Source: Flavobacteriaceae bacterium GSB9
Lineage (GTDB): Bacteria; Bacteroidota; Bacteroidia; Flavobacteriales; Flavobacteriaceae
Assembly: GCA_022749295.1 (NCBI GenBank)
Contig: CP062007.1
Span: forward strand, 248,001 to 312,000
Reading direction: 5' to 3'
Length of the DNA stretch: 64,000 bases
The notes beneath the pieces are model-generated. The model was not told the DNA's origin. It did not search any database and worked only from the letters and a program-made list of their open reading frames with translations. Of this stretch, positions 17,726-27,130 are shown piece after piece. Made by a program: the position numbers and the translations under genes. Position 1 is the first letter of the stretch, and every line of letters starts with the position of its first letter.

Positions 17726-18316
17726 TTATTGATTCGCAATAGTCATTAACGTTTTGTAAACAAGGTGTACGGGCAGGCCCATAACATTATAGTATGATCC
17801 TTCTAGTTTGGTAACGCCAATTTGTCCAATCCATTCCTGTATACCGTAACCCCCAGCTTTATCAAAAGGTTTGTAGGTTTTTATGTAATGGGAAATTTCT
17901 TCATCTGTTAATGCCCTAAAGGTTACTTTGGTAATATCGTGTATGGTTTTTTCAAAAGTGGATGTGGTAAAACAAACCGAAGTGATCACCTCGTGGGTTG
18001 AATTGCTCAACGATTTTAAAATACGGAAGGCTTCAGCATCGCTTTGAGGCTTGCCTAAGGCTTTGTTGTTATGCCAAACTATGGTGTCGCTGGTAATTAA
18101 AATGTCGTTGTTCTGCAATTCATCCTTAAATTGAAGAGCTTTCAGTTGAGCCAAATAATTACTGATTTCAAAATGAGTGAGTCGCGGTGGATATTCTTCC
18201 TTAACGGGTTTTAATCGGATTTCAAAATTCAGTCCTAAATTTTTAAAAAATTCCTGTCGCCGGGGGGAGCCCGAGGCCAAAATAATATGGTGGTTTTTCA
18301 GTTTCTTTCTTAGCAT
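17726..18316 (-). CDS. maf: Maf-like nucleotide pyrophosphatase
   Basis: This 196-residue protein carries the Maf signature ASGSPRR (residues 14-20) and 'SDTIVWHNNKALGKP' near residue 80, with the catalytic aspartate. Maf proteins hydrolyse dTTP, UTP or modified nucleotides to monophosphates and act in the cytoplasm. The start at 18316 overlaps the UbiA stop by one base (TGATG); the longer reading inside the UbiA gene is not needed. Confidence 0.9.
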   Translation of the reverse strand: MLRKKLKNHHIILASGSPRRQEFFKNLGLNFEIRLKPVKEEYPPRLTHFEISNYLAQLKALQFKDELQNNDILITSDTIVWHNNKALGKPQSDAEAFRILKSLSNSTHEVITSVCFTTSTFEKTIHDITKVTFRALTDEEISHYIKTYKPFDKAGGYGIQEWIGQIGVTKLEGSYYNVMGLPVHLVYKTLMTIANQ

Positions 18317-19230
18317 CAGTTTAAAATAACATATTTGTATAAAAGTAGTGAAAGCATCCCGAAGCACATAACCAGTTTGTACATGGTGCTTAAATGAGCA
18401 AAATCGGTTTTTGTTTTGCTATTAAAGGTTTTAATGGAAATGTAAATAAGCGGCCCTACCACAAAAAACAGAAAATAAACTATTGCTATAGGCTGTTTGT
18501 AAAGATTGGTGTTTAAGTAGTAAATGATTCCGGCAAGTGTAATAACGTTTAAAAAAACTAAAATGTTTTTGGTGCGTGCCCTTCCTAGAAATATAGGGAG
18601 TGTTGCCATTCCGGAACCGTAATCGCCATCAATATCTTCAAGGTCTTTGGCTATTTCGCGCAGTAGATTAATGGTGAACGCAAACAGGGCATAATCGAAA
18701 ATCACCTTAAAAAACAACAGTTGTAAGGAGTGGTTTGATGGGGTTAACATCGGTACTAAGTCAAAAATACCAACTACAATTAAACTCATGGCGACTAAAA
18801 TCGAAACAACCACATTGCCCACCAAAACCGTTTGCTTAAGGTATGCGGCGTACAGGTAGAGTAAAAATGAAATTAAAATAAAAACCGAAAAAAACGATGG
18901 CTTGCCCACACGGTGCGATAAGTAGAAACCAGCAACAACGCCAACCATATTGAGAACCATAAAAGCCGTGTAAGCCTTGTTTTTTGACATGTGCTTGTCA
19001 ATAATAACGCGTTGCGGTTTGTTAATGGTATCGGTTTTAATATCATAAATATCGTTTATTATGTTACCTGCGGCAGCTATGCAGAGGCTTGAAAATACCA
19101 AAAGAAAAAAACTGAAACCGTCTAGGCTTGAATGCGTTCCAAAAGGTTCTAAAAGGGCGTATTTAATAAGCCATTGCACTAGGGCAATCATCAATAGGTT
19201 TTTCCATCGAATGAGGCTTAGAAAATACAA
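18316..19230 (-). CDS. UbiA-family prenyltransferase
   Basis: The 304-residue membrane protein has the two aspartate-rich motifs of the UbiA superfamily: NDIYDIKTD (59-67) and 'DLEDIDGDYGSGM' near residue 195, with seven to nine transmembrane helices between and after them. In Flavobacteriaceae this gene next to maf is commonly called geranylgeranylglycerol-phosphate geranylgeranyltransferase, but that name is by homology only; the real acceptor is uncertain. The menaquinone prenyltransferase MenA is encoded separately at 53781-54683, so this is a second, distinct enzyme. Confidence 0.88.
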   Translation of the reverse strand: MYFLSLIRWKNLLMIALVQWLIKYALLEPFGTHSSLDGFSFFLLVFSSLCIAAAGNIINDIYDIKTDTINKPQRVIIDKHMSKNKAYTAFMVLNMVGVVAGFYLSHRVGKPSFFSVFILISFLLYLYAAYLKQTVLVGNVVVSILVAMSLIVVGIFDLVPMLTPSNHSLQLLFFKVIFDYALFAFTINLLREIAKDLEDIDGDYGSGMATLPIFLGRARTKNILVFLNVITLAGIIYYLNTNLYKQPIAIVYFLFFVVGPLIYISIKTFNSKTKTDFAHLSTMYKLVMCFGMLSLLLYKYVILN

Positions 19231-19233
19231 TCC

Positions 19234-19551
19234 TTAAAAATTAGAAGCTAGTTTTATTATTAAAAACCGAATGAAAAACCCAACCGGAATTGTTATTAAC
19301 AAAAATGCTATAATCGTTTTTTGGGTTCTCATTTTTTCGGCTTTTCTTATGTTGTTTTTTATGGTTTCCTTTTCTTCTTTCGACAGTTTTTTATGAAGAA
19401 AATTAAGTTGATGGTGGTAGTGGGTTTCTTCATTTAGTTTTTCTTTTAAAGCCGAAAAGCTTTTGTTAGCCGATTGGTTAAATACGCTTTGGTTATTGCC
19501 AAAACCTATATAACCAAAACCTGTACTATGTCGCCTTTTGTTTCTGCTCAA
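19234..19551 (-). CDS. Small membrane protein of unknown function
   Basis: The 105-residue product has a basic, glycine- and asparagine-rich N-terminus, a charged helical middle (EKLNEETHYHHQLNFLHKKL region, about 36-65) and one C-terminal transmembrane helix (about 80-100). It ends 3 bases before the UbiA-family gene and so is almost certainly translated from the same transcript. I do not recognise a family. Confidence 0.7.
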   Translation of the reverse strand: MSRNKRRHSTGFGYIGFGNNQSVFNQSANKSFSALKEKLNEETHYHHQLNFLHKKLSKEEKETIKNNIRKAEKMRTQKTIIAFLLITIPVGFFIRFLIIKLASNF

Positions 19552-19642
19552 AGTGTTTAATGTGGTTAGATACTTTTATTTTCTTTATTTCATAAAAAAC
19601 GTCATTGTTAATTTTCACTCTACAGGGAGTGCTTTAAAAGTA

Positions 19643-20530
19643 TTAATCTTGCACCTGAAAAACAAATGGGAAACTGTATTTTGAATTTACATATTTGTTG
19701 TTTTTTATGGCAGGTATGAATCTGGGAAACCTATTTACCGTTCTTATAATTTCATCGCTTAACCCTTCGTTATTGGATTCTACACTTATGTTTGTTACAT
19801 GGCCTTTGTCATTTATTATAAATTCAATATCACTTTTAAACATGCCAGATAAACCTAAGCTAGATGCTATTTCAGTATTAAATTTCCGCATAAAAAAGCC
19901 CATAACAGTTTGCGACACGCATTTTTTTAACTCGCTTTTGTTTTTTAAATGGGCGCAATTATAGGTTGTGCTAAATGCATCTAGATTGTTTTCGATGATT
20001 TCTTCTATGGTATCGTTAATCAAAGGTTTGTTTTCTAAAAATCGGCCGGTTGATAGCAGCGCTTCTTTATCTATTTTAAGTTTAGTGCTTTTTCCTATTT
20101 TTTTTAATTCGAGTTGGGCGCCATTGAAATTTAATAAAAGGCTGTTTTCTTTTTGCTGAGCCTGAACATACAGGATATTAGACATTTTTTTACTGTTGCC
20201 AATGTTAATAGTATTGTTGGCGGTATAGAAATACAAGGCTTTATTGAATATGTTATTGTTAAAAGGTTTGGGTATGGATTTGTCGGTTTTAATGAAAACA
20301 ATCCCTTTTTTGTTAAAAATAAATGCTGTGCTTTTAAAAAAGGAATGTAATGCATCTATCTCTTTTTTGTTGAAATTAGATATTGAAGTATCTATATTGG
20401 CCTCAATGACTTTCCATGACCCATCAAGGATTTTATTCGAAATGTTCTGAGAAAATAAAGCGTTAAATGTAAAGTACAACAAAACAATGGTGAGATTCTT
20501 TATTGCGCCGCCAATGTTTATATTAATCAT
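19643..20530 (-). CDS. Secreted protein with a TonB-like C-terminal domain
   Basis: The 295-residue product has an N-terminal signal (MININIGG start at 20530, hydrophobic core 'LTIVLLYFTFNALFSQ') and a C-terminal region (about 235-295) whose pattern, 'FIINDKGHVTNISVE' then 'FPRFIPAIKNNKYVNSKYSF', matches the TonB C-terminal fold seen in many Bacteroidetes proteins. The middle (about 30-140) holds beta-strand-rich sequence with no name. The start overlaps the KdsC stop by 8 bases. A longer reading would extend into kdsC and lacks a signal peptide. Confidence 0.75.
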   Translation of the reverse strand: MININIGGAIKNLTIVLLYFTFNALFSQNISNKILDGSWKVIEANIDTSISNFNKKEIDALHSFFKSTAFIFNKKGIVFIKTDKSIPKPFNNNIFNKALYFYTANNTINIGNSKKMSNILYVQAQQKENSLLLNFNGAQLELKKIGKSTKLKIDKEALLSTGRFLENKPLINDTIEEIIENNLDAFSTTYNCAHLKNKSELKKCVSQTVMGFFMRKFNTEIASSLGLSGMFKSDIEFIINDKGHVTNISVESNNEGLSDEIIRTVNRFPRFIPAIKNNKYVNSKYSFPFVFQVQD

Positions 20531-21053
20531 ACTTTGCACCATAATTGCTACTCCATTTTCCTTGAACTTTAAGTACTTGCTCAATAACATCGCGCACGGC
20601 ACCTTTGCCGCCCTGCTTGTGAGAAATATATTTTGAGATACTCTTGATCTCTGGAACGGCATCTTGAGGACAGCAAGGCAAACCAACCAAATTCATTACT
20701 GGATAATCGGGAATATCATCACCCATGTATAGTGTGTTTTCAGATTTAATATTATTATCGCTAAAATATTGGTTAAGCTGTTCAATTTTATTGTCCGAAC
20801 CTAGAAATACATGTTTTACTCCCAAATGGTTTAACCTAACGCGCACACCTTCATTGGTTCCTCCAGAAATAATACAAACATTAAAGCCTTGGTTTAAGGC
20901 GGTTTTAATGGCGTAACCGTCTTTGGTATTCATGGTGCGTAGCATTTCACCGTTGGTGGTTATGGTTACAGAACCGTCGGTTAAAACGCCATCAACGTCA
21001 AAAATAAAGGTGGTAATGTGCTCTAAATATTCTTTATAACTTTTTTCTTCCAT
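20523..21053 (-). CDS. kdsC: 3-deoxy-D-manno-octulosonate 8-phosphate phosphatase
   Basis: The 176-residue HAD-superfamily protein is the KdsC type, without a cap domain. Motif I is FDVDGVLTD (18-26), motif II lies in 'CIISGGTNEG' (about 59-68), and motif III/IV is 'YMGDDIPDYPVM' near 118-129. KdsC removes phosphate from Kdo-8-P in the lipopolysaccharide pathway. The gene is closely packed: its start overlaps the DUF2520 gene by 20 bases and its end overlaps the TonB-like gene by 8. Confidence 0.9.
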   Translation of the reverse strand: MEEKSYKEYLEHITTFIFDVDGVLTDGSVTITTNGEMLRTMNTKDGYAIKTALNQGFNVCIISGGTNEGVRVRLNHLGVKHVFLGSDNKIEQLNQYFSDNNIKSENTLYMGDDIPDYPVMNLVGLPCCPQDAVPEIKSISKYISHKQGGKGAVRDVIEQVLKVQGKWSSNYGAKYD

Positions 21054-21801
21054 GGGTATGTTGTATCGAGGTGGTTAGCAGTTCGTATATCGCTTTGTGG
21101 TGATGGTTGTTTAAAAGCTTTAAATGACTGTTTATTGTTTTTTGATCGTTGCGCTTGGCTGGGCCTGTTTGAGCCACGTAAGGCGACATGTCTTGTACCT
21201 TTTTGGCTGTTTCTAAAATCAGCGGTTTAAGCATGTCGAATTCGGCGCCTTCGCTTTCCGTTATTTCGTGCCCAATTCGGTATAGCTGATTGGTAAAATT
21301 GTTTACATAAACAGCCGCTAAGTGCAATACGCGTCGCTGGTTGCTGTTAATACGCTTGATGGGGCTTCCCAAACTTTGTGCCAATTTTTTTAATAACGGG
21401 TAACTTTTTTTATCAATAGTTTCAATGCAGATTGGCACATTGGCAAAATCCATTTCAGCATCTTTACTGAAGGTCTGCAACGGGTAAAGCACCCCGCGTT
21501 TATGCTTTTTGTCCAATTCATGAACATTGGCACATCCCGAAGTGTGAACCACCAACCTGTTTTCAAAAGGTAACTGACTTGAAAGTTCACTTATGGCATC
21601 GTCACTAACTGCCAAAATATAGACATCGGCCGCTTTTAAATCGTCTAAATTATTGGTGATGTCAACTTCAATTTTGTATGGGGTTAAACGGTCTAAATTT
21701 CTGTTAAACCATTGAACAACAGAGATGTTTTCTGTCTTTTTTAAACCTTTAAACAAATGGGTGGCCACATTGCCAGCACCAACTAACACTACTGAAATCA
21801 T
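21034..21801 (-). CDS. Rossmann-fold DUF2520 protein
   Basis: The 255-residue protein has an N-terminal NAD(P)-binding domain (VLVGAGNVATHLF, residues 5-17) and a C-terminal helical DUF2520 domain (about 130-250, 'RRVLHLAAVYVNNFTNQLY' region). The arrangement is like that of ketopantoate or imine reductases, but the reaction is unknown. It is the first gene of the long leftward run that leads to kdsC, UbiA and maf. Confidence 0.88.
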   Translation of the reverse strand: MISVVLVGAGNVATHLFKGLKKTENISVVQWFNRNLDRLTPYKIEVDITNNLDDLKAADVYILAVSDDAISELSSQLPFENRLVVHTSGCANVHELDKKHKRGVLYPLQTFSKDAEMDFANVPICIETIDKKSYPLLKKLAQSLGSPIKRINSNQRRVLHLAAVYVNNFTNQLYRIGHEITESEGAEFDMLKPLILETAKKVQDMSPYVAQTGPAKRNDQKTINSHLKLLNNHHHKAIYELLTTSIQHTHGRKKL

Positions 21802-21845
21802 AGGGCTAAAATAGTTAATAATGCCCGATTTAAAAACCTAAGCTG

Positions 21846-21853
21846 TATCTTTG
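21846..21853 (+). promoter_or_regulatory. Candidate -7 box for the truncated haemoglobin gene
   Basis: TATCTTTG matches TAnnTTTG and lies only 7 bases before the ATG at 21860. If it is used, transcription begins at or near the start codon, giving a leaderless mRNA. Confidence 0.5.
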
Positions 21854-21859
21854 TGCAAT

Positions 21860-22267
21860 ATGTGCAAAAAAGATATTCAAACGCGCGAGGATGTTTTTCT
21901 TTTGGTATCGACTTTTTACGGAAAAGTTAGAAAAAATAATGTTTTAGGGCCAATTTTCAATAACGCTATTGATAATTGGGATGAGCACTTAGAGCTATTG
22001 ACAACCTTTTGGGAAAGTAGTTTATTTATGACACGGAAACTCGAAAAAAAATATATCGGAAACCCTCTAAAGGCCCACGTAAAAGTAGATGCCGATAATA
22101 ATCATAGCATTACGGAAATGCATTTCGGAATTTGGTTAAACCTTTGGTTACAAACCATCGATGAACTCTTTAAGGGTGATACTGCCGAAAATGCCAAACG
22201 CCGTGCCCGTAAAATGGCCACGTTTTTATACATGAATATTTTTCAGTCTAGGAGTAGTAGGGTGTAG
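21860..22267 (+). CDS. Group III truncated haemoglobin
   Basis: The 135-residue protein matches the 2-on-2 (truncated) globins of group III. The region 'FYGKVRKNNVLGPIFN' is the B-helix/CD area, and 'MHFGIWLNLWLQTIDELF' contains the proximal histidine (F8) that binds haem iron. Group III globins are thought to bind oxygen, NO or nitrite-derived ligands; the precise role is not known. I use the ATG at 21860 because an upstream TTG would only add a few residues inside the promoter. It is directly upstream of the cytochrome c maturation gene, an apt neighbour for a haem protein. Confidence 0.9.
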   Translation: MCKKDIQTREDVFLLVSTFYGKVRKNNVLGPIFNNAIDNWDEHLELLTTFWESSLFMTRKLEKKYIGNPLKAHVKVDADNNHSITEMHFGIWLNLWLQTIDELFKGDTAENAKRRARKMATFLYMNIFQSRSSRV

Positions 22268-22413
22268 TGTTCTGCCACAGCAGCATTGGCTGTTGCATTT
22301 TTGAACCTAATGTCTTTACAAGTGTAAAGGGTTCCTGTTTCAAACTTCGGTCTTCGAATTTATGCCTTCTTTTTTTTATAACACTTTAACACGTCCAAAT
22401 AAACTTAAATCCC

Positions 22414-22421
22414 TAAATTTG
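22414..22421 (+). promoter_or_regulatory. Candidate -7 box for ccsBA
   Basis: TAAATTTG is an exact TAnnTTTG match, 26 bases before the ccsBA start codon. No clear TTTG -33 element is at the usual spacing. Confidence 0.5.
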
Positions 22422-22446
22422 CACGACCTTAAAATAGGCACATATT

Positions 22447-25400
22447 ATGCAAAAAAAGTTGGCCAATATTTTCTTTTCAACCAAGCTTACCGCCGTATTG
22501 TTTATTGTTTTTGCTGCTGCTATGGCAACAGGTACTATTTTAGATGCCGGACAAGACACATCGCCCACGCCTTACACTAGAAATTTGATTTATAACGCCT
22601 GGTGGTTTGAGGCCATTATGGTGTTTTTTGTAATAAATTTTGTTGGCAATATTTTTAGATTCAGGCTTTACAAAAAAGAAAAATGGGCCACCTTTATTCT
22701 GCATATTGCCTTTATTTTTATTCTTTTAGGCGCTTTTATAACGCGTTATGTAAGCTTTGAAGGTATGATGGCCATTAGGGAAGGCGCTACGGAAAACACG
22801 TTCCTTTCTCAAAAAACATACCTCACCACATACATTGATGGAGATTATATGATTGATGGTGTGCCACAACGTTTGCCTATTGAACGTGAAGTGGATTTTT
22901 CTGGCAGAATGGAAAACGATTTTGAAATTGAAACTAAATACGACCAGCAGCCCGTTAAGATTGAATTGGAAAAGTTTATTGTTGGTGCCGAAGAAGATAT
23001 CGTGCCTGATGATAATGGCGAAGAATATCTTAAAATTGTTGAAGCCGGACAATCTGGACCACATAATCACTTTTTAAAAGTAGGGCAGGTAAGTAGCATT
23101 CATAGTATACTTTTTGCACTGAATAAACCAACCGATGGCGCTGTTAATATTACCTATAAAGGCGATTCACTTACCATAAATTCACCCTTTGAAGGCGAAT
23201 ACATGACCATGGCGACCAGGGCACAAGGCAAACTGTTAAAAGATAGTATTCAGCCCCTGCATTTACGCTCGCGTTATGTCATCGGTAACATGCAAATGGT
23301 GTTTCCAAAACCCGTAATTAAGGGACGTTTTGATGTGGTTAAAACATCTCAAATGCTTAAAAACGACAAAGACGGTGTGGTACTTAAAGTAACAACCAAC
23401 GGTGAAACCAAACAGGTAGGAATAATTGGAGGGAAAGGAACTAATGGCGAGTTTAAGCAAGTTGAAGTTGGTGGATTGGATTTTGCGTTTAAATACGGAA
23501 GCAAAGCGTTGGAGTTGCCGTTTTCGATAAAGTTAAACGATTTTGAAGCTGAACGCTACCCCGGTACCGAGCGTGGCTATTCGGCATATTCCAGCAAAGT
23601 GACGGTTTTAGATGAACGAACCGATAATTTTGATTATAAAATTTACATGAACAATATCCTAGATCACGATGGCTATCGCTTTTTTCAATCTGGTTTCGAT
23701 CCCGACGAAAAAGGGACCATCCTTTCTGTAAATCACGATTATTGGGGCACTTTAATTACGTACATAGGTTATTTTATGCTCTATTTTGGGTTGATGGCTA
23801 TTTTATTCAGTAAGCATTCACGTTTTGGCGAGCTTAAAAAGTTTCTTGAAAAAGTAAAAGCAAAAAAGGCGAAAGCCTTAACTATTTTGATGTTTTTCTT
23901 GGCCTTGTCTGGATTTTCACAGGAGCATTCTGCTAACGATGGGCATAACCACACAAAGACCACCAAAGCGCAAATCGATTCTATTTTGAAAGCCAATATA
24001 ACACCAAAAACACATGCCGATAAATTTGGACATTTGGTGATTCAGGATCTTAGCGGTCGTATGATGCCATTGAATACTTATGCTTCCGAAATGCTTCGTA
24101 AACTTAGTAAACATGATACTTACGAAGATTTTGATGCCAATCAAGTGTTTCTTTCCATTCAGGAAAGCCCGATGTTGTGGTATAACGTTCCTATCATTTA
24201 TTTAAAACCGAAGAAAAGCGATTCTATTAGGTCGCTTATCAATATTCCAAAATCTGAAAATTATGTGGCATTGGCCGATTTTTTCACCAATAGTGGCGAA
24301 TACAAATTAGCACCGTTTTTAGATGAAGCTTACAAAGCGCAAGTGCCTAACGGATTTCAAAAAGAGTTTAAGGAAACCGATCAGCGCGTGAGTTTATTGT
24401 ACAATACGATTGAGGGTATGTCGCTAAAAATTTTTCCTATTCCAGAAGACGGCAATAATAAATGGATTTCAACCTACGATTACCAAAAAAAGCCTTCAGT
24501 AATCAAGGATTCGTTGTATGCTAATTTTGTAAAAAATGGATTCAGGACCTATTTGTTCACCTTAAACCAAGCCAAGCAAACGGGTGATTTTTCAGAACCC
24601 GAAAAATTACTTGAAGCTTTCAAAAAAACACAACACCGTTACGGTGGCGAGGTGATGCTTAGCGATAAAAAAATCAACACCGAAATACTTTATAACAAAT
24701 ACGATATTTTTAAGAAACTGTTCAGTTGGTATTTGTATGCCGGTTTTTTTATGTTCGTGTTGTTGATTGTTCAGATTTTTAAAGACAACAGCAGGCCTTT
24801 AAACACCTCCATAAAAGTATTTAAGTTTATCATTTTAGGACTTTTTGTGCTGCACACCGCAGGGCTTATAGCGCGTTGGTACATTTCTGGACATGCGCCG
24901 TGGAGTGATGCCTACGAGTCGATGATTTATGTGGCATGGGCCACTATGTTTTTTGGTTTGGCCTTTGGAAGAAAAAGTGATTTGACCTTAGCATCTACAG
25001 CTTTTGTTACTGCTATGATTTTAATGATTGCCCATTGGAACTGGATGGATCCTGCTATTGCCAATCTGCAGCCTGTTTTAAACAGTTATTGGCTTATGAT
25101 TCATGTGGCGGTAATAGTGGCGAGTTACGGCCCCTTTACTTTGGGAATGATTTTAGGTGTGGTATCGCTGCTATTGATGATTTTTACCACCAAAGCTAAC
25201 AAAGCTAAAATGGATTTGAATATTAAAGAGCTGACTATTATTAATGAAATGGCGCTTACAGTGGGCTTGGTGATGCTTACCATCGGGAACTTTTTAGGCG
25301 GTATGTGGGCCAACGAAAGTTGGGGGCGTTATTGGGGCTGGGATCCTAAAGAAACGTGGGCGCTTATCAGTATTATGGTTTACGCCTTTGTTATACATGC

Positions 25401-25632
25401 GCGTTTGGTGCCTGGATTGCGTGGCCGATGGTTTTTTAACCTGATGTCGATTATAGCATTTGCCAGTATTATGATGACTTATTTTGGGGTGAATTTCTAT
25501 TTGGCCGGACTACATAGCTATGCTAGTGGTGACCAAATTGTAAGTGTAAAGTTTATTGGTATCGCCTGTGTACTTGTTGCTATTCTTGGCTTTCTCGCTT
25601 ATCGCGGATATGCGAAACACTATAAAAAGTAA
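22447..25632 (+). CDS. ccsBA: Fused ResB-CcsA cytochrome c biogenesis protein
   Basis: This 1061-residue membrane protein joins a ResB-like N-terminal half (membrane helices near 15-35, 55-75 and 77-97, then a periplasmic domain) to a CcsA C-terminal half (about 740-1061). The CcsA haem motif is 'WGRYWGWDPKETWALI' near residues 958-973, with conserved histidines in flanking helices such as 'AHWNWMDP' and 'IHARLVPGL'. The protein exports and attaches haem to apocytochrome c (system II). A hydrophobic segment followed by GFSQEHS near residues 475-495 separates the halves. The fused form is usual in Bacteroidetes. Confidence 0.92.
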   Translation: MQKKLANIFFSTKLTAVLFIVFAAAMATGTILDAGQDTSPTPYTRNLIYNAWWFEAIMVFFVINFVGNIFRFRLYKKEKWATFILHIAFIFILLGAFITRYVSFEGMMAIREGATENTFLSQKTYLTTYIDGDYMIDGVPQRLPIEREVDFSGRMENDFEIETKYDQQPVKIELEKFIVGAEEDIVPDDNGEEYLKIVEAGQSGPHNHFLKVGQVSSIHSILFALNKPTDGAVNITYKGDSLTINSPFEGEYMTMATRAQGKLLKDSIQPLHLRSRYVIGNMQMVFPKPVIKGRFDVVKTSQMLKNDKDGVVLKVTTNGETKQVGIIGGKGTNGEFKQVEVGGLDFAFKYGSKALELPFSIKLNDFEAERYPGTERGYSAYSSKVTVLDERTDNFDYKIYMNNILDHDGYRFFQSGFDPDEKGTILSVNHDYWGTLITYIGYFMLYFGLMAILFSKHSRFGELKKFLEKVKAKKAKALTILMFFLALSGFSQEHSANDGHNHTKTTKAQIDSILKANITPKTHADKFGHLVIQDLSGRMMPLNTYASEMLRKLSKHDTYEDFDANQVFLSIQESPMLWYNVPIIYLKPKKSDSIRSLINIPKSENYVALADFFTNSGEYKLAPFLDEAYKAQVPNGFQKEFKETDQRVSLLYNTIEGMSLKIFPIPEDGNNKWISTYDYQKKPSVIKDSLYANFVKNGFRTYLFTLNQAKQTGDFSEPEKLLEAFKKTQHRYGGEVMLSDKKINTEILYNKYDIFKKLFSWYLYAGFFMFVLLIVQIFKDNSRPLNTSIKVFKFIILGLFVLHTAGLIARWYISGHAPWSDAYESMIYVAWATMFFGLAFGRKSDLTLASTAFVTAMILMIAHWNWMDPAIANLQPVLNSYWLMIHVAVIVASYGPFTLGMILGVVSLLLMIFTTKANKAKMDLNIKELTIINEMALTVGLVMLTIGNFLGGMWANESWGRYWGWDPKETWALISIMVYAFVIHARLVPGLRGRWFFNLMSIIAFASIMMTYFGVNFYLAGLHSYASGDQIVSVKFIGIACVLVAILGFLAYRGYAKHYKK

Positions 25633-25789
25633 GGTTGAATTCGTATTTTTATTGGTATTCTGTTTTGGAAGGTTACGTGTTTGAATGTGAAGTTTTTCTT
25701 ATGGCAAATTAGATACATTAAATTGAGCAACACGGTTTAAAACTGCAAGAAAATTTTTTTATTCACGTTATTACCAAGCATTTTCCTTT

Positions 25790-26257
25790 CTAAACCCCAA
25801 ATATTTTAGAAATCAAATCCTTGTATTCTTGTATGTTGGCCACATATTTTTTCTGAATTCTAATCCACAATATAATTCCAATAGTTATTATCAATCCTCC
25901 TATTAAATACACATAGGTGCTACTGTTTTTTTCTGAAATCACTGCAATTAAAACAGCCAACCCAACAATCATGTTTGTAAATATGACTAAAACCCATAAA
26001 AAATGTTGTTTAAACGAAATTTCTACGTGGGTTTCATAGTCAGTTTCTGATTTTGTTAATTTTCCACGAACCACTAAACTGTTTAGAAAGAATAAGTACC
26101 AAGGGTAAAGAATCCTTTTTCGGAAGTTAAACATAACCGAATCGTTTTCTCCTTTCTTCATATTAAATACCAAACCGTTTACAGAATTAAGTGCGTTTTC
26201 CATGCTTTGACCGATGGTTTTGGGGGAGTTTTTTGTTTTAAAATGCCATTTTTTCAT
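25790..26257 (-). CDS. Small membrane protein of unknown function
   Basis: The 155-residue product has two transmembrane helices (about 87-107 and 117-135) after a basic N-terminal region of about 80 residues, and a short charged C-terminal tail. No family is evident. It runs leftward, convergent with ccsBA and downstream of the META-domain genes. Confidence 0.65.
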   Translation of the reverse strand: MKKWHFKTKNSPKTIGQSMENALNSVNGLVFNMKKGENDSVMFNFRKRILYPWYLFFLNSLVVRGKLTKSETDYETHVEISFKQHFLWVLVIFTNMIVGLAVLIAVISEKNSSTYVYLIGGLIITIGIILWIRIQKKYVANIQEYKDLISKIFGV

Positions 26258-26318
26258 ATTGTTATTTTATTAGAGGACAACTAACCAATTAATTTTTTAA
26301 GCTTGTAACCAGCCTAAA

Positions 26319-27128
26319 CTAATCTATCTTTATCAAAACCATAAGATTTTTAGACGGATTGGATAGCCACAGCCTGTTATTTTCTATTTTATAATCGGTA
26401 ACGACTTTTAGAGCGTTTAAAAATTGATTTTCAAGGTTATTTTGTTGACACATCATTTTGGTAGTGGTAATATCTGTAAATCGTAAAATGCCAGGTTCAA
26501 AAAACAGTTTGCCATTCATTGTATTACAACCGGCATAACCTTTAAATGAGTTTAAGTTAGCGTTGATTTCCATATAAGGAGGTTCCTTTTCAAAGGGTGC
26601 TTCACTTACTTTTTTTTCAGTGAGTTCTTCTAAAACCCAGATGTCGTGCAAGCGGTAATCGGTTACGTATTTGCCACAACCCTTTAAAGAGGTAAATTTT
26701 TTGTCTTTACCTGTTTTCTTATTGATTTTAACAACATAGGGTGAGATTGCACCAGACATAGCATTTGTGCATTCAGTTTGGCTAATTTGAATATTCATTT
26801 GTGCCATTTCGGTATGTAGTGCATATTGCTTTACATTGCTGTCTTGAGCAAGATTGGGTGTTGTATGCGGTGTTACAATGGAGTCTTCTATGGTGTTTAG
26901 TTTAATTATTTTCGGAGATATGGTTAAACTCCAAAACGGTTCGGTACCACTGGCTTTAAAATATACATCGCTCGGATTTACTTTTTTAGAAGCTTGGGTG
27001 GTTTGTGAGGTAGTGTCTGATAGTATATTTTCAACTGGTTTAACAGTATTACTTACTTTAGGTTTCTTATCAACACATGAAGAAACTAATAAGATAATAC
27101 CCAGTACGAATATAGTAGCCTTTTTCAT
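26319..27128 (-). CDS. Lipoprotein with YbaY/COG3650-like and META domains
   Basis: The 269-residue lipoprotein has a signal ending in 'LLVSSC' (Cys at residue 18). Residues about 55-160 carry the COG3650-type pattern 'ASGTEPFWSLTI' with later Cys-containing segments ('TECTNAMSG'). Residues about 165-269 form a META/HslJ domain ('MEINANLNSFKGYAGCNTMNG' region, then 'TTTKMMC'). These domains are found in envelope proteins linked to stress or antibiotic tolerance, but the function is not defined. It lies two bases after a disrupted META lipoprotein gene (27131-27552). Confidence 0.85.
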   Translation of the reverse strand: MKKATIFVLGIILLVSSCVDKKPKVSNTVKPVENILSDTTSQTTQASKKVNPSDVYFKASGTEPFWSLTISPKIIKLNTIEDSIVTPHTTPNLAQDSNVKQYALHTEMAQMNIQISQTECTNAMSGAISPYVVKINKKTGKDKKFTSLKGCGKYVTDYRLHDIWVLEELTEKKVSEAPFEKEPPYMEINANLNSFKGYAGCNTMNGKLFFEPGILRFTDITTTKMMCQQNNLENQFLNALKVVTDYKIENNRLWLSNPSKNLMVLIKID

Positions 27129-27130
27129 AT

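Noticed and set aside
18316-19230. Archaeal-type lipid synthesis, from the common name of the UbiA-family gene.
   Set aside because: The name comes from homology alone. No other archaeal lipid gene is present, and the gene belongs to a conserved neighbourhood with maf.
23781-24144. Separate ResB and CcsA genes.
   Set aside because: The frame is open without a stop through the junction, so a single fused protein is encoded; the hydrophobic stretch near residue 480 is an internal segment, not a new start.
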